From Chryseobacterium paridis (lineage in GTDB: Bacteria; Bacteroidota; Bacteroidia; Flavobacteriales; Weeksellaceae), in NCBI RefSeq assembly GCF_016595215.1, contig NZ_JAENHK010000001.1, positions 248,001-312,000 on the forward strand: a stretch of DNA of 64,000 nt, read 5' to 3'. Both the position numbers and the translations under genes were made by a program. The notes beneath the pieces are model-generated. The model did not search any database. It was not told where the DNA came from and worked only from the letters and a program-made list of their open reading frames with translations. Below, piece by piece: positions 16,706 to 25,703 of the stretch. The first letter of the stretch is position 1; every line of letters begins with the position of its first letter.

Positions 16706-17899
16706 TTATTTTATATACAAATCATACGCTCCGGCTACTTCAGTCGAAACTTCTCCAAGCCAGCCAGCTTCCTGATTAACTCCCGTATGCACTTTTACAA
16801 AATCGATCCCGGGAAGCTTTACATACTTTCCGTTCTTGTCTACAGCCCAGGAAATATCAATATTTGAGGCTTCATCATTGTTCGGTGCGTTATCTGCATA
16901 TCCGAAATCGTAAGATTTACCTACCCAATATGTTCCATTACCACTCTGATCATAGTAATTATTAAGTAATTTCGTTCCCGAGAAACTGTAGGAAGCATCG
17001 GAGATCCATAATGGGAAAAAGCTGTGATCATGAAATCCGTTTTTTGTCTTAAACCCAGTATTTCCAAGATTGTCCTGCCATTTGATATATTCTATATCAA
17101 CTTGCCAGGGTTCATTTCCGGGAACCGGAGGTTTATTTTCATTTGGTTTGAAATAAGTGATATTGTAATTTTTTACTGTAGTATTTTTAAAATATTCACT
17201 TCCGGCAATTTCATACCACTCATTATCATCAGGTTTTCCATTTTTATTTCTGTCATAAGCGACCATAATAATTCCCGGCTCACAATTTCCTGAACGAGGA
17301 TCATTGGCCCCACTTGCCCAAAAAGCATTTCCAAGGATTTTAAAATCTCTTCCATCCATGTTGGGAATAGTATGATCAAAGCCAAAAACTACATAACCTC
17401 CGAAGCCTCCAAGACTAACCATTGTAGAATTAGAACCTACCAAAGACTCTCTGGCTTTCTGAAGCATAGCACTGGCAGTATTTCCAGCTTCATATTCCGG
17501 AACCTCATTAGTAAACTGCCCTACAGCAGGACGAAAATCAAATACGTTGGAAATGTACTTACTGTAAGAACCTTGCTCTTTATTTACAATAATGGTCGAT
17601 TGGTAAGTTTTCACCTGTCCATTTTGGTCTATTTTTAAAGTAAGTGGATAGGTTTTAGCATAAGGACTGATAAAGTCCAGTTCTGAACCATCAGCAATAA
17701 TAGAGTCTTTAATACTCCATGTGATTTTACCAGAAACATTGGCCGCAATATTCAAAACCTTGAAACGACTGATCGTGTAAGATTCTTCCAGGCCATTGAA
17801 TGGTGATTCTTCATCTCTATCACTTTTACATGATGTCACTTCTACTAAAAGAAATACCACCAGTATAGTTTTTAAAATTTTAAAAATATTTTTATCCAT
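16706..17899 (-). CDS. Surface lipoprotein of the cobalamin-uptake operon
   Basis: A signal peptide ends in a lipobox (VEVTSC, Cys24), followed by acidic residues (DRDEE) that suit surface export. A PKD/Ig-like N-terminal segment (about 40-105) precedes a larger domain with GGFGGYVVFGFDHTI. An acidic Ca2+-loop-like motif (DRNKNGKPDDNEWYE) also occurs. Similar 'cell surface protein' genes are typical neighbours of btuG-like genes in Bacteroidota B12 loci. Its position between a BtuG-like and a T9SS beta-propeller gene supports a role in corrinoid capture. The exact function is not known. Confidence 0.75.
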   Translation of the reverse strand: MDKNIFKILKTILVVFLLVEVTSCKSDRDEESPFNGLEESYTISRFKVLNIAANVSGKITWSIKDSIIADGSELDFISPYAKTYPLTLKIDQNGQVKTYQSTIIVNKEQGSYSKYISNVFDFRPAVGQFTNEVPEYEAGNTASAMLQKARESLVGSNSTMVSLGGFGGYVVFGFDHTIPNMDGRDFKILGNAFWASGANDPRSGNCEPGIIMVAYDRNKNGKPDDNEWYEIAGSEYFKNTTVKNYNITYFKPNENKPPVPGNEPWQVDIEYIKWQDNLGNTGFKTKNGFHDHSFFPLWISDASYSFSGTKLLNNYYDQSGNGTYWVGKSYDFGYADNAPNNDEASNIDISWAVDKNGKYVKLPGIDFVKVHTGVNQEAGWLGEVSTEVAGAYDLYIK

Positions 17900-17911
17900 A
17901 TTTTAATTCGG

Positions 17912-19048
17912 TTATTTATATAAAAAAGTAAAATGAGCAGGGATATTTCCACCTTCAGTTTTCCATTTGAAATGTCCGCTCTTGTTAAAGCAATAAACAA
18001 ATCCTGTAGACACATAATTTCTTGCATCGGTAACATAAATATCTTCTGTAATAGGATTTACAGCAATCCCGTAAGGCGCTTTAATAGCATCTACATATTC
18101 CTGATCAATAATCTTATTGGAAATGATTTGTTCCGTTTTCACGTCAATAATCCCGAAGGATTTAGTATAGGAATGGGTATTGTAATTAAATTCATTCCCA
18201 TAGTAATATAGCTTGTCGTTCACTATTGTCATTTCACTCACCGCTACATGAAAATCTTTTTTCACGGTTCCCGTAGCAGCATCTACCAGATACAAGCTCG
18301 AAGGAATATTATAATAATCTCCTCTGGAACTGACATAAAGATCTCCGTAATCATCTTTTTTAAGACGATGGAGATTGATGGCAACATTTATTTTTTTAGT
18401 TTCTGTGAATGTATTCAGATCGATTACTGAAACTGTTTTATCATAATTTGGAACCATATACCCCCCGGAGTTTGCAACAAAAAGTTGATTCCCTACAATT
18501 TCCATTTCCTCAGGCTGATATCCTACCGTCACCTGTCTCTGGATGGAAAGTGAAGTGGTGTCAATTTCTACAACTTTTCCTTTTGGAGCATTGGGATTGA
18601 TATCAACTGGCCCAGCATAACTACTTGCGTAAGCTTTTCCATCTTTGAATTTCACGTATCTGCAATTCTGTAACTGAATTGTTTTAATCCGTTTTGCCGT
18701 TTTTGCATCCAGCACTTCAATTTTATTGGAAACATTCACCACGACATAAAGTTTACTTCCATAGATTTGAATATCATTCCCGACATCTCCCAATTCCTTT
18801 ACTACAGTCGGGTTTATTTCAGCATAGATATTTCGTCTGTACGTTCCTGTGGTATAATCAAAAAAATCCAGTGTACATTTATTGCTTCCCATATTTCCTT
18901 CATTCAGAACATAGAAACCTTTAATTGCCGTATTTTCAGGTGGTGCAAGTCCCTCTACTCTTTCTTCACGGGGAATAATCTCATCCGTTCTGCATGAAAA
19001 CAAAAAGAATAAGAGGCAGGCAAGCAAGCAAAAGTTCAGTTTTTTCAT
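17912..19048 (-). CDS. BtuG-like cobalamin-binding beta-propeller lipoprotein
   Basis: BtuG is a surface lipoprotein that captures cobalamin with very high affinity and passes it to BtuB. Here a lipobox (LLFFLFSC, Cys19) precedes a YncE-like seven-bladed propeller. Its blade motifs include GNDIQIYGSKLYVVVNVSNKIEVLDAKT, shown here by its ends GNDIQIY and VLDAKT, as well as QLFVANSGG and PYGIAVNPITEDIYVTDA. The start overlaps the btuB stop by 4 bp, so the two are coupled. The cobalamin riboswitch upstream of btuB controls the transcript. The assignment rests on fold and context. Confidence 0.82.
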   Translation of the reverse strand: MKKLNFCLLACLLFFLFSCRTDEIIPREERVEGLAPPENTAIKGFYVLNEGNMGSNKCTLDFFDYTTGTYRRNIYAEINPTVVKELGDVGNDIQIYGSKLYVVVNVSNKIEVLDAKTAKRIKTIQLQNCRYVKFKDGKAYASSYAGPVDINPNAPKGKVVEIDTTSLSIQRQVTVGYQPEEMEIVGNQLFVANSGGYMVPNYDKTVSVIDLNTFTETKKINVAINLHRLKKDDYGDLYVSSRGDYYNIPSSLYLVDAATGTVKKDFHVAVSEMTIVNDKLYYYGNEFNYNTHSYTKSFGIIDVKTEQIISNKIIDQEYVDAIKAPYGIAVNPITEDIYVTDARNYVSTGFVYCFNKSGHFKWKTEGGNIPAHFTFLYK

Positions 19049-21069
19049 AATGTGAAGCTTACAATTAGTTTAAAATTCCTTCCAGGCATTGGGTAGTTGA
19101 GCACGACATCATAGTATTGATTGAAAATATTATTCACTTCAAGACTTGCCTTAAATTGATGATTTGCCACGTTGATTTGTTTTTGAATTGAAAGATCGTG
19201 GGTATACCAGGGCTGGATATAATTATATTGAATATTATTTTGCTGCCCGTCATATCTCTTTCCCACATATATAAAACTGTAGTTGAAACCCCAGGCTTTG
19301 TAATCAGCCTTCATTGTAAAATTTCCACTATGCCATGGTGTATATGGGATCTGATCTCCAAAAAAGGAATCGTCTCTATCGGAAAAATCTCTGGCTCTCT
19401 GATAAGTATAATTGATCTGTGGTCTTAGAACTACTTTCCCAAAAGCTAGTTTTGCCTGTGCTTGTATATCCGTTCCCAGAATTTCCACACTTCCCAAGTT
19501 CAACATCGTCCATCGAAATAAATTCCCGGTAGGGGCTGCGATAATTTTATCTTCAACCTTATTGAAATAGCCATCTACTTTGATATAATATCCTTTAAAA
19601 ATGCAATTATTATAAGATTTCTCATAAGTAAAACCTACATTATACTGATTGGTGAATTCAGGTTTAAGATCCACATTCCCGATCATCGTATAGTAGAGAT
19701 CATTAAATGTTGGCATTCTAAAAATTCTTTTGTAGAATGCTCGGATTGTAAAATCTTTTGAACTAAAGGGTTGATATGCTAAAAACGCGGAGGGTGTCCA
19801 CTCTGTTTTATCGGGAGATTTTGAGTTTTTTTCAACATCTTCATGAATAAATGTTCCCAAAACACTCCCCAGGAATTTAAATCTGTTCCACTGATAAGTT
19901 GTTGCAAAAGCTACTAAGGAAGTATAACGAGTGGGATAAGAAAAATTCTCAAGATCTGCATCAAGATTGTTATATTGAAAATCTACACTTGCACTAACGT
20001 CCCAGTTAGAATTAATGGAATACATATTAGATGACGAAATGTATAACTCCCTCTGAATATAAGTATTATTAACAGGAAATTCTGCCTCTGTAGCGATGGT
20101 GTCTACAAAATGAGTGTAATCATATGCAAATTTAGCTTTAAGCTGGGTTTCAAATTTTGGAAATAACTTCTTTCGTAAACTTGCCTGAACAAAATAGCTT
20201 TCGTCTTCCAAACGTTGCCCTCTTCCCCCAAATCGTCCATTTACAATAGCCGCAGGAATTCCTCTGTCTGATAAGAAACCATATCCTCTCACACTCCAGC
20301 TTCCATCTTTTACATTGCCATTAAGACTGGCTTCAAAACGCTTTGATTTTAAATCGGAATCATGCCTTTTAGCAATGGTGTCATTCGCAAGTTGCCCGTC
20401 AGGATAGTATCTTTTATATCTGAATTTATAGATACCATCAGTTTGAATAAATTCAGAGCTAAAACTCGCCGCAATCTTATCTGTGATCTTTTGTTCTAAA
20501 CGAAATGAGGGGTTAAATAAATCAATAGATGAGTTTTTAAGCCTTACTACCAAATTTGTTTTTCTCCCATTTTTAAAACTTGGGATTTTGGGTTGTAAAT
20601 AAATAGATCCTGAAGATCCAAAATCTTTTGCTGGCTGAAAGATTTCACTTTTTTGCCCATTATATAATGAAATCTCTTCGAGATCATCAAGAGAGAACCT
20701 TCCTAAATCCACAACTCCATTTTGAGCATTTCCCAATTGAATTCCATCATAAAAAACCCCGACATGCTGGCTCCCCATACTGCGAATATTGATGGTTTTT
20801 AATCCACCAATTCCACCATAATCCTTAATCTGAATCCCGGCAAAATAACGAAGGGCGTCCGCTACAGACTGACTATTCAGCCTTTCCAAGTCTTCTCCTG
20901 ACAAGGTTTGCGCAGGAATTATTTCTTTAAAATTCTTTTTTTGAAGACTCACAGGAACAATGACATGCTCCTTGATCGTATCTCTGGATTGAGAAAAGTA
21001 AAGTTGAGCAATTAGCACAAGAACTGTGATAATTATTTTTTCAGTTTTAAAAGTAAATTTTAGTTCCAT
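19045..21069 (-). CDS. btuB: BtuB-like TonB-dependent cobalamin receptor
   Basis: This outer-membrane receptor for TonB-driven vitamin B12 uptake is 674 residues long, in the usual BtuB range. A signal peptide (about 1-27) precedes the plug (about 45-165: LSGEDLERLNSQSVADALRYFAGIQ, ends LSGEDLE and YFAGIQ). The plug also has NIRSMGSQHVGVFYDGIQLGNAQ, with core GVFYDGI. A 22-strand-type barrel follows, ending in a C-terminal Phe-x-Leu (VSFTL). A cobalamin riboswitch and promoter lie directly upstream, which sets the substrate more firmly than homology alone. Confidence 0.9.
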   Translation of the reverse strand: MELKFTFKTEKIIITVLVLIAQLYFSQSRDTIKEHVIVPVSLQKKNFKEIIPAQTLSGEDLERLNSQSVADALRYFAGIQIKDYGGIGGLKTINIRSMGSQHVGVFYDGIQLGNAQNGVVDLGRFSLDDLEEISLYNGQKSEIFQPAKDFGSSGSIYLQPKIPSFKNGRKTNLVVRLKNSSIDLFNPSFRLEQKITDKIAASFSSEFIQTDGIYKFRYKRYYPDGQLANDTIAKRHDSDLKSKRFEASLNGNVKDGSWSVRGYGFLSDRGIPAAIVNGRFGGRGQRLEDESYFVQASLRKKLFPKFETQLKAKFAYDYTHFVDTIATEAEFPVNNTYIQRELYISSSNMYSINSNWDVSASVDFQYNNLDADLENFSYPTRYTSLVAFATTYQWNRFKFLGSVLGTFIHEDVEKNSKSPDKTEWTPSAFLAYQPFSSKDFTIRAFYKRIFRMPTFNDLYYTMIGNVDLKPEFTNQYNVGFTYEKSYNNCIFKGYYIKVDGYFNKVEDKIIAAPTGNLFRWTMLNLGSVEILGTDIQAQAKLAFGKVVLRPQINYTYQRARDFSDRDDSFFGDQIPYTPWHSGNFTMKADYKAWGFNYSFIYVGKRYDGQQNNIQYNYIQPWYTHDLSIQKQINVANHQFKASLEVNNIFNQYYDVVLNYPMPGRNFKLIVSFTL

Positions 21070-21119
21070 TAGCTCGTTGAAAATAATTTTAATGCTAATG
21101 GATATAAGAAAGCAGCAAT

Positions 21120-21158
21120 GACAACGTACAGCGATAACTGCACAGAATCATTGTTGTC
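21120..21158 (-). promoter_or_regulatory. Leader hairpin, candidate expression platform of the B12 riboswitch
   Basis: In the minus-strand transcript, GACAAC (21158-21153) pairs with GTTGTC (21125-21120) and encloses a GTGCAG/CTGTAC stem with loop TTATCG. A rival pairing, CAATGA with TCATTG, uses overlapping bases. No T run follows, so control would act on translation or through an anti-structure. Confidence 0.45.
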
Positions 21159-21197
21159 CTAAGCTTTATTCCACGAAAGCATCAAACTTTAATCTTT

Positions 21198-21356
21198 CCG
21201 GCAGGTCTTCTGACTTACTCCATTTTTGAAATCCTTCCCATTAAAAAACAGTGGATATATGTTTCAAAAATTTTGGTTTAGAGCTTACAGCAGCGGGTCT
21301 GTTCCGGATTTACACCGGATTCCCTTTTAAGAACCTTTTAAGGCTCACCAGAATTC
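21198..21356 (-). promoter_or_regulatory. Cobalamin riboswitch
   Basis: Read on the minus strand, the leader contains the conserved core GGGAATCCGGTGTAAATCCGG, split as GGGAATCCGGTG and AAATCCGG. ACAGACCCGCTGCTGTAA follows, and then the B12 box AGTCAGAAGACCTGCC (21215-21200). This is the standard adenosylcobalamin aptamer order. It lies between the promoter and btuB, so high cobalamin should turn the uptake operon off. Confidence 0.95.
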
Positions 21357-21358
21357 GG

Positions 21359-21387
21359 CAAAGATAGAAAATTATCACAAGAAACAA
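21359..21387 (-). promoter_or_regulatory. Promoter of the cobalamin uptake operon
   Basis: On the minus strand TTG (21387-21385), an 18-bp spacer and TATCTTTG (21366-21359) match the Bacteroidota consensus. The transcript would begin right at the edge of the riboswitch. Confidence 0.8.
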
Positions 21388-21427
21388 TGCCGAACTTAAC
21401 ATAATAATAACCAACAAGATAAAACAA

Positions 21428-21457
21428 AACATTCCGTTACCATGGTAACGGAATGTT
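21428..21457 (-). terminator. Terminator of the MbnP/MbnH-like gene cluster
   Basis: A perfect 30-base palindrome (half-site AACATTCCGTTACCA) is followed on the minus strand by TTTTGTTTT. It lies just after the last gene of the copper-type cluster and before the cobalamin operon promoter. Confidence 0.85.
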
Positions 21458-21468
21458 TGATTAATTAA

Positions 21469-22428
21469 TTAAATTCCAAAGTTGATAAATACGCTCAATC
21501 TGGATTTAGCTTCAATATTTCCTCCAGCCAGATTGGTATAGGCAGGAAGCATCACTTCACTCCCGAGACTCCATTTGCTATAGGAAAGTTCAAAACCTAA
21601 TTTACCATATAATGCGCTTCCCGCAGTATCGGGTAAGGCTTCGTTAAATTGCTTATTCCTATCATAAACTTCTCCCTGTAATCCTACTTTTCCGGAAAGG
21701 ATGATCTTTTTATCAGCATGGATCTGATAGAATCCGGTTGCAGCATAGTTCCATTGGTTACCAAATTGGTAATACTTTTTATTTTCCGTTTTAATGGTAT
21801 AATCTGTATTAATCAGAACTGCTACTTTATTTTTTTGGTATTTGTAATTAAGGACCATTTGATAATCCCAACTTCCGGTTCCCAGCTGAAAACTCGGGTT
21901 AACTCCCGTAATCCCTTTTTCATCAAACTTCCCCAACGGAACTTTTACACCAAGTCCCCCATTCAATTGGTGAAATGAATCTTTAGAACTGATCAACTGA
22001 TAAATACCCATCACATTTAAATCCCCAATTCCATTGATCCTGATATCACCCTGCATCGTTTTTTTCTCATGAAACTGAAAGGGAAGACTTCCATAAACGC
22101 TTAGTTTTTTTGTAATGGGAATTTTTCCCCATAACTGAATCGTATTGAAATACTGATCCTGGGTTAGGTCTTTTACAAAAAGGTTTTCTTTTGCTTTATA
22201 GTGCTGCGCAAAGTATTTTATTCCTATGAATTGTGGGTTTAGCAACGATTCAAATCCTGATGACCCGTTTCCTGCAGCGCAGCCACATGCATCACAATCA
22301 TCCTCCAGAAGTTTAATAGAAGTAAAGCTATTCTGATTCTGAGGTATATAAAGACTATCTCTTGCGGGTTCGGCCCGAGCCATTTTAGATAGAAATAGAC
22401 TCAATAGTATTAAAAATATATTTTTCAT
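21469..22428 (-). CDS. Outer-membrane beta-barrel protein with N-terminal Cys motif
   Basis: A signal peptide (cleavage near MARAEPA) is followed by a conserved-looking cluster DCDACGCAAGN (Cys45, Cys48, Cys50). A barrel-like C-terminus of alternating aromatic strands follows, ending in Phe-Ile-Asn-Phe-Gly-Ile. It resembles the 'transporter' (phenol-degradation-type barrel) family. It lies 12 bp after the MbnH-like gene and is the last gene of that unit. The Cys cluster could bind a metal at the periplasmic mouth. A role in copper passage is inferred from the neighbours only. Confidence 0.7.
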   Translation of the reverse strand: MKNIFLILLSLFLSKMARAEPARDSLYIPQNQNSFTSIKLLEDDCDACGCAAGNGSSGFESLLNPQFIGIKYFAQHYKAKENLFVKDLTQDQYFNTIQLWGKIPITKKLSVYGSLPFQFHEKKTMQGDIRINGIGDLNVMGIYQLISSKDSFHQLNGGLGVKVPLGKFDEKGITGVNPSFQLGTGSWDYQMVLNYKYQKNKVAVLINTDYTIKTENKKYYQFGNQWNYAATGFYQIHADKKIILSGKVGLQGEVYDRNKQFNEALPDTAGSALYGKLGFELSYSKWSLGSEVMLPAYTNLAGGNIEAKSRLSVFINFGI

Positions 22429-22440
22429 GTTTGATTAAAT

Positions 22441-23502
22441 TTATTCAGAGAATTTAGAGTTTGTAATAAAGCTCTTATCAGACAATGTTTTCAGAAAAGC
22501 AATAATAGATTGCTTTTCAACAGTACTCATAGCTATTCCAATATGTCCGTTTTGCTTAAGTTGTGGATCCAGGTTAGGATTGTCTTCTACGTTATCAGAA
22601 TAGAAATTGAGAACAGCATCCAGGGTGTAAAACCTTCCGTCATGCATATAAGGAGCTGTATACTCTACATTTCTCAAACTAGGCACACGGAATTTCATCC
22701 AATCCATTTGATCCAGCGTTACCCGGTAGCGACCAGCATCTTTAAATTGAGTATTGTAATACATTCCCGTATTACGAAAGCTCTCATCTGTAAACAATTC
22801 TCCACTATGGCAGGAAGCACATTTTTGCTGGAACAAACTCATCCCCTGCGATTCTACAGATGATAAAGTTTCTTTTCCCTGTTTGTATCTGTCATACTTT
22901 GAATCGGCAGAAATCATAGTTACCATAAACTGGGATAAAGCCTTCAGTACTCTTTCACCTGTAATATTTTCATCACCATACGCTGCCCTGAATAGCTTCT
23001 TATACTTGTCATCCATGTTTAATTTTGAAATCACTTCGGGCATAGAACTATCCATCTCATTAGCATCTGTGATGGGGACAATAGGCTGTTCATTGAGGTT
23101 ATGAATAACCCCGTCCCACATATACCTTTTTAAAAATGCCATATTCTGAATAGGAGGAGCATTCCGGATTCCAATCCTGTCATCCACACCATGGCTCACA
23201 TTATGGCCATGGTGGGTAAAGGCATTCTCCTGAATATGACAGAATCCACAAGAGATTGTATTATTACGTGAAAGTCTGCCCTCATAAAATAATTTTCTGC
23301 CAAGCTCTACTCCGTTTTTAGTAACCGGATTTCCAGCTTTATCAAAAGTTATTTCAGGAAAATAAGATGGAAATTGCAGATTATATGCTTCATCCTTTTC
23401 TAAAGGTTCAATCACCTCATCTGAACATGATATGATATTAAAAAAGCCAATGATGATTAATCCAAATTTTAATACTTCCTTAATCTTCATCATTGTGAAC
23501 AT
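22441..23502 (-). CDS. MbnH/MauG-like di-haem cytochrome c peroxidase family lipoprotein
   Basis: Two c-type haem sites are visible, CGFCH (Cys85-His89) and CASCH (Cys228-His232), in a 353-residue protein of the CcpA/MauG type. A lipobox (FFNIISC) suggests a membrane anchor on the periplasmic side. Other family motifs are RNAPPIQNMAF and RVPSLRNVEYTAPYMHDGRF, with core TAPYMHDGR. MbnH enzymes oxidise a Trp of the partner MbnP to kynurenine to create a copper site. The MbnP-like gene lies directly upstream with overlapping ends. Starts at 23493 or 23490 are also possible. Confidence 0.85.
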   Translation of the reverse strand: MFTMMKIKEVLKFGLIIIGFFNIISCSDEVIEPLEKDEAYNLQFPSYFPEITFDKAGNPVTKNGVELGRKLFYEGRLSRNNTISCGFCHIQENAFTHHGHNVSHGVDDRIGIRNAPPIQNMAFLKRYMWDGVIHNLNEQPIVPITDANEMDSSMPEVISKLNMDDKYKKLFRAAYGDENITGERVLKALSQFMVTMISADSKYDRYKQGKETLSSVESQGMSLFQQKCASCHSGELFTDESFRNTGMYYNTQFKDAGRYRVTLDQMDWMKFRVPSLRNVEYTAPYMHDGRFYTLDAVLNFYSDNVEDNPNLDPQLKQNGHIGIAMSTVEKQSIIAFLKTLSDKSFITNSKFSE

Positions 23503-24316
23503 GGTTTACAGTAAACATTTTAGTAAGATTATTGGTTACACTTACTAAATGTGGGCTCGATCCCATCATCATATCATTGTTTGTATTGAGCGTAAGTGCT
23601 GTATTCCCACTTAAGTACTGATTAAGATCTGCAAGAATATGGATAGACGGTCTTATTTTATTGGTTACCCTCGCTGTGGTAGGAAGATCCAGGGTAATTT
23701 CTCTGTATAAATCAGGTGTATTGTTAGCCGTTACATTCCCCATATTTCCGGTATGGTTCATAAACTCCTTATCAGCAGCGGTGGCACCATATTTTCCCTC
23801 TAGTTTTACAAAAACATAACCTGCTGCCCAAGACCATGACATTCCTTTTGCCTTCGCCTTATTCCAGAATTCAGCCTGTCCATCAAGTCCCAGGAGATAT
23901 GCATTCTGACTGATTCCTAATCCGAATTTCACTTTTTTATAATTATTTTTCGGGACACCCGTAAGATTTACATATACAATTCCCGCTACCGCATCGGCCT
24001 GGTCAATTATGAAAGCTCCTTTGTCAGGATTGTTTTCATTGTATTTGAATTCTTTTCCATTTTCATCGATAAGGCTGATGTTGCTTACTACATATTTTAA
24101 AGTCGAAAACTGATGTTTTTGCCCACTTGAAGAAGTTTGGGTTGTTTGATTGAGAACAATTCCTCCCAGATTATTGAATCCGTTTTCAAATTTAATCTGA
24201 AGATTTCCGGGTGTTGTATCTTGTGGATTATCATCATCGTCATTGTTTTGACATGAAGAAACTGCCAATAGAGTAAAGGCAATAAAGAATAGTGATAAAA
24301 ATTTATAAATTTTCAT
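23480..24316 (-). CDS. MbnP-like copper-binding lipoprotein
   Basis: From the chosen start (MKIYKFLSLFF) a lipobox ends at Cys22 (LAVSSC), followed by an acidic run (NNDDDD). The domain matches the MbnP family: NLQIKFENGF, LKYVVSNISLID, FGLGISQNAYL and a WSW pair at Trp161/Trp163. One of these is the expected site of Trp-to-kynurenine oxidation. A His-rich C-terminus (NHVHNDED) may add metal ligands. The open frame extends 27 codons upstream, but those residues would precede the signal peptide. The MbnH-like partner is downstream and overlaps by a few bases. Confidence 0.83.
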   Translation of the reverse strand: MKIYKFLSLFFIAFTLLAVSSCQNNDDDDNPQDTTPGNLQIKFENGFNNLGGIVLNQTTQTSSSGQKHQFSTLKYVVSNISLIDENGKEFKYNENNPDKGAFIIDQADAVAGIVYVNLTGVPKNNYKKVKFGLGISQNAYLLGLDGQAEFWNKAKAKGMSWSWAAGYVFVKLEGKYGATAADKEFMNHTGNMGNVTANNTPDLYREITLDLPTTARVTNKIRPSIHILADLNQYLSGNTALTLNTNNDMMMGSSPHLVSVTNNLTKMFTVNHVHNDED

Positions 24317-24516
24317 TGTTGATTTTTTAAGTTGTATTTGTTTGAATAGAAATTTTTGAATGTAGAAACATTCATTTTTTAACCACGTTTTAAACATTTT
24401 AGAATCTTTAAAGTGAATAATAAAACGATTATAAAGAACACTTAAGCTTTTTGAAAATTTGAGATTTTCACTTCATGTGAACTTTAAAAATTGAGTGGCT
24501 AAAGTGGGTAAACAAC

Positions 24517-24885
24517 TTAAAAAACCGGAGGTCGGAAAATATGTTTTAGAAAAAGAAAAGAATAGTTCTTTTGGTAAATAAAATTGAAATCAGAACCGTA
24601 TTGTTGACATGTGTTTTTTATCTCTGTGATATCCGGAAGAATATAAATATCAAGAATTTTCTGGCCGGAATTTTTCCCTTTGGATAAAGGAGTTGATTCT
24701 GTATCGTTGGTTTTAGCAAGCTCTTTACTCAAATAACATTTACCATTACAATTAAGTTCAGGCTTGTCTTTATTGATACAAAGAGTTTCAACGATATAAT
24801 TATAATTTGCAACATATTCCATGATGGGGATCAGGGGCCTGAACACCATATAGAAAGTAAGGAATATGCTGCAAATATAGTTCAT
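24517..24885 (-). CDS. Small Cys-motif membrane-anchored protein, paralogue 1
   Basis: This 122-residue protein has one N-terminal hydrophobic segment (about 3-22), then RPLIPIMEYVANYNYIVETLC, given here by its ends RPLIPI and IVETLC. Next come NCNGKCYLSKELAKT (Cys36, Cys46, Cys50) and a C-terminal FRPPVF. The Cys spacing is identical to the protein at 26784-27143, so the two are paralogues. It starts 3 bp after the superoxide dismutase stop, so the genes are cotranscribed. I know no named family. The Cys pattern and the neighbours suggest a metal or redox role in the envelope. Confidence 0.75.
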   Translation of the reverse strand: MNYICSIFLTFYMVFRPLIPIMEYVANYNYIVETLCINKDKPELNCNGKCYLSKELAKTNDTESTPLSKGKNSGQKILDIYILPDITEIKNTCQQYGSDFNFIYQKNYSFLFLKHIFRPPVF

Positions 24886-24888
24886 GAA

Positions 24889-25563
24889 TTATTTCTTGCT
24901 GATCGCGTTTTCGTATCTCTTGCTTACTTCTTTCCAGTTTAATACATTCCAGATAGCGGTAAGATAATCTGCTCTTTTATTCTGATATTTTAAATAATAA
25001 GCATGTTCCCAAACATCAATTCCTAAAATAGGAGTTCCTTTTTCTTCCACAACATCCATTAAAGGGTTATCTTGATTAGGTGTTGACGAAACAAATAGTT
25101 TCCCGTTTTTATCAACAGAAAGCCATGCCCATCCTGAACCGAAACGATCAGCACCTGCCTTGCTCATTTTCTCTTTAAAAGCATCCAGACTTCCGAAAGT
25201 TGCTGTAATTGCTTTTAGTAGTTGAGCAGAAGGCTGAGTATTTTTCTCTGGTGTAAGCATTGTCCAGAAAAGCTCATGATTAAAGTGACCACCTGCATTA
25301 TTTCTGATAACAGGGCTTAGTGTAGAAACCTTAGATAAGATCTGAAATAAAGTCTCTTTTTCCTGAGGAGTTCCTGCAATAGCTTTATTCAAATTACTCA
25401 CATAGCCAGCAGCATGTTTTGTATAATGAATTTCCATTGTCTGAGCATCGATAGATCCTTCAAGTGCATTGTATGCATAAGAAAGAGGTGTCTGCTTAAA
25501 CTGACCGAAAGCAAATTGTGCTGCGAAAACTGCACTTAAGGCAGCGATTTTCATAATCTTCAT
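24889..25563 (-). CDS. Exported Fe/Mn superoxide dismutase
   Basis: It converts superoxide to peroxide and oxygen. The metal ligands are all present: His46 (MEIHYTKH), His96 ([10 protein letters not shown]), Asp183 and His187 (DVWEHAYY). Unlike cytoplasmic enzymes it begins with a signal peptide (about residues 1-20, AAQFAFGQ), so it works in the periplasm or outside. The start at the second Met (25554) is also possible. It is followed at once by small Cys protein 1 and preceded by the SCO and YHS genes, which places it in the copper cluster. Confidence 0.92.
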   Translation of the reverse strand: MKIMKIAALSAVFAAQFAFGQFKQTPLSYAYNALEGSIDAQTMEIHYTKHAAGYVSNLNKAIAGTPQEKETLFQILSKVSTLSPVIRNNAGGHFNHELFWTMLTPEKNTQPSAQLLKAITATFGSLDAFKEKMSKAGADRFGSGWAWLSVDKNGKLFVSSTPNQDNPLMDVVEEKGTPILGIDVWEHAYYLKYQNKRADYLTAIWNVLNWKEVSKRYENAISKK

Positions 25564-25703
25564 AATGTTTTGTATTTATGGTTTAACAATGTTTTTGTTA
25601 TAAGAAAGGAAGCATGAAGATGGAAGAAGGGAGTCAATAAAGATCTACTAGATGAATACCTCTCCAAACATTCCAATTTCAACTTTTAACTTTCAATTTT
25701 CAA

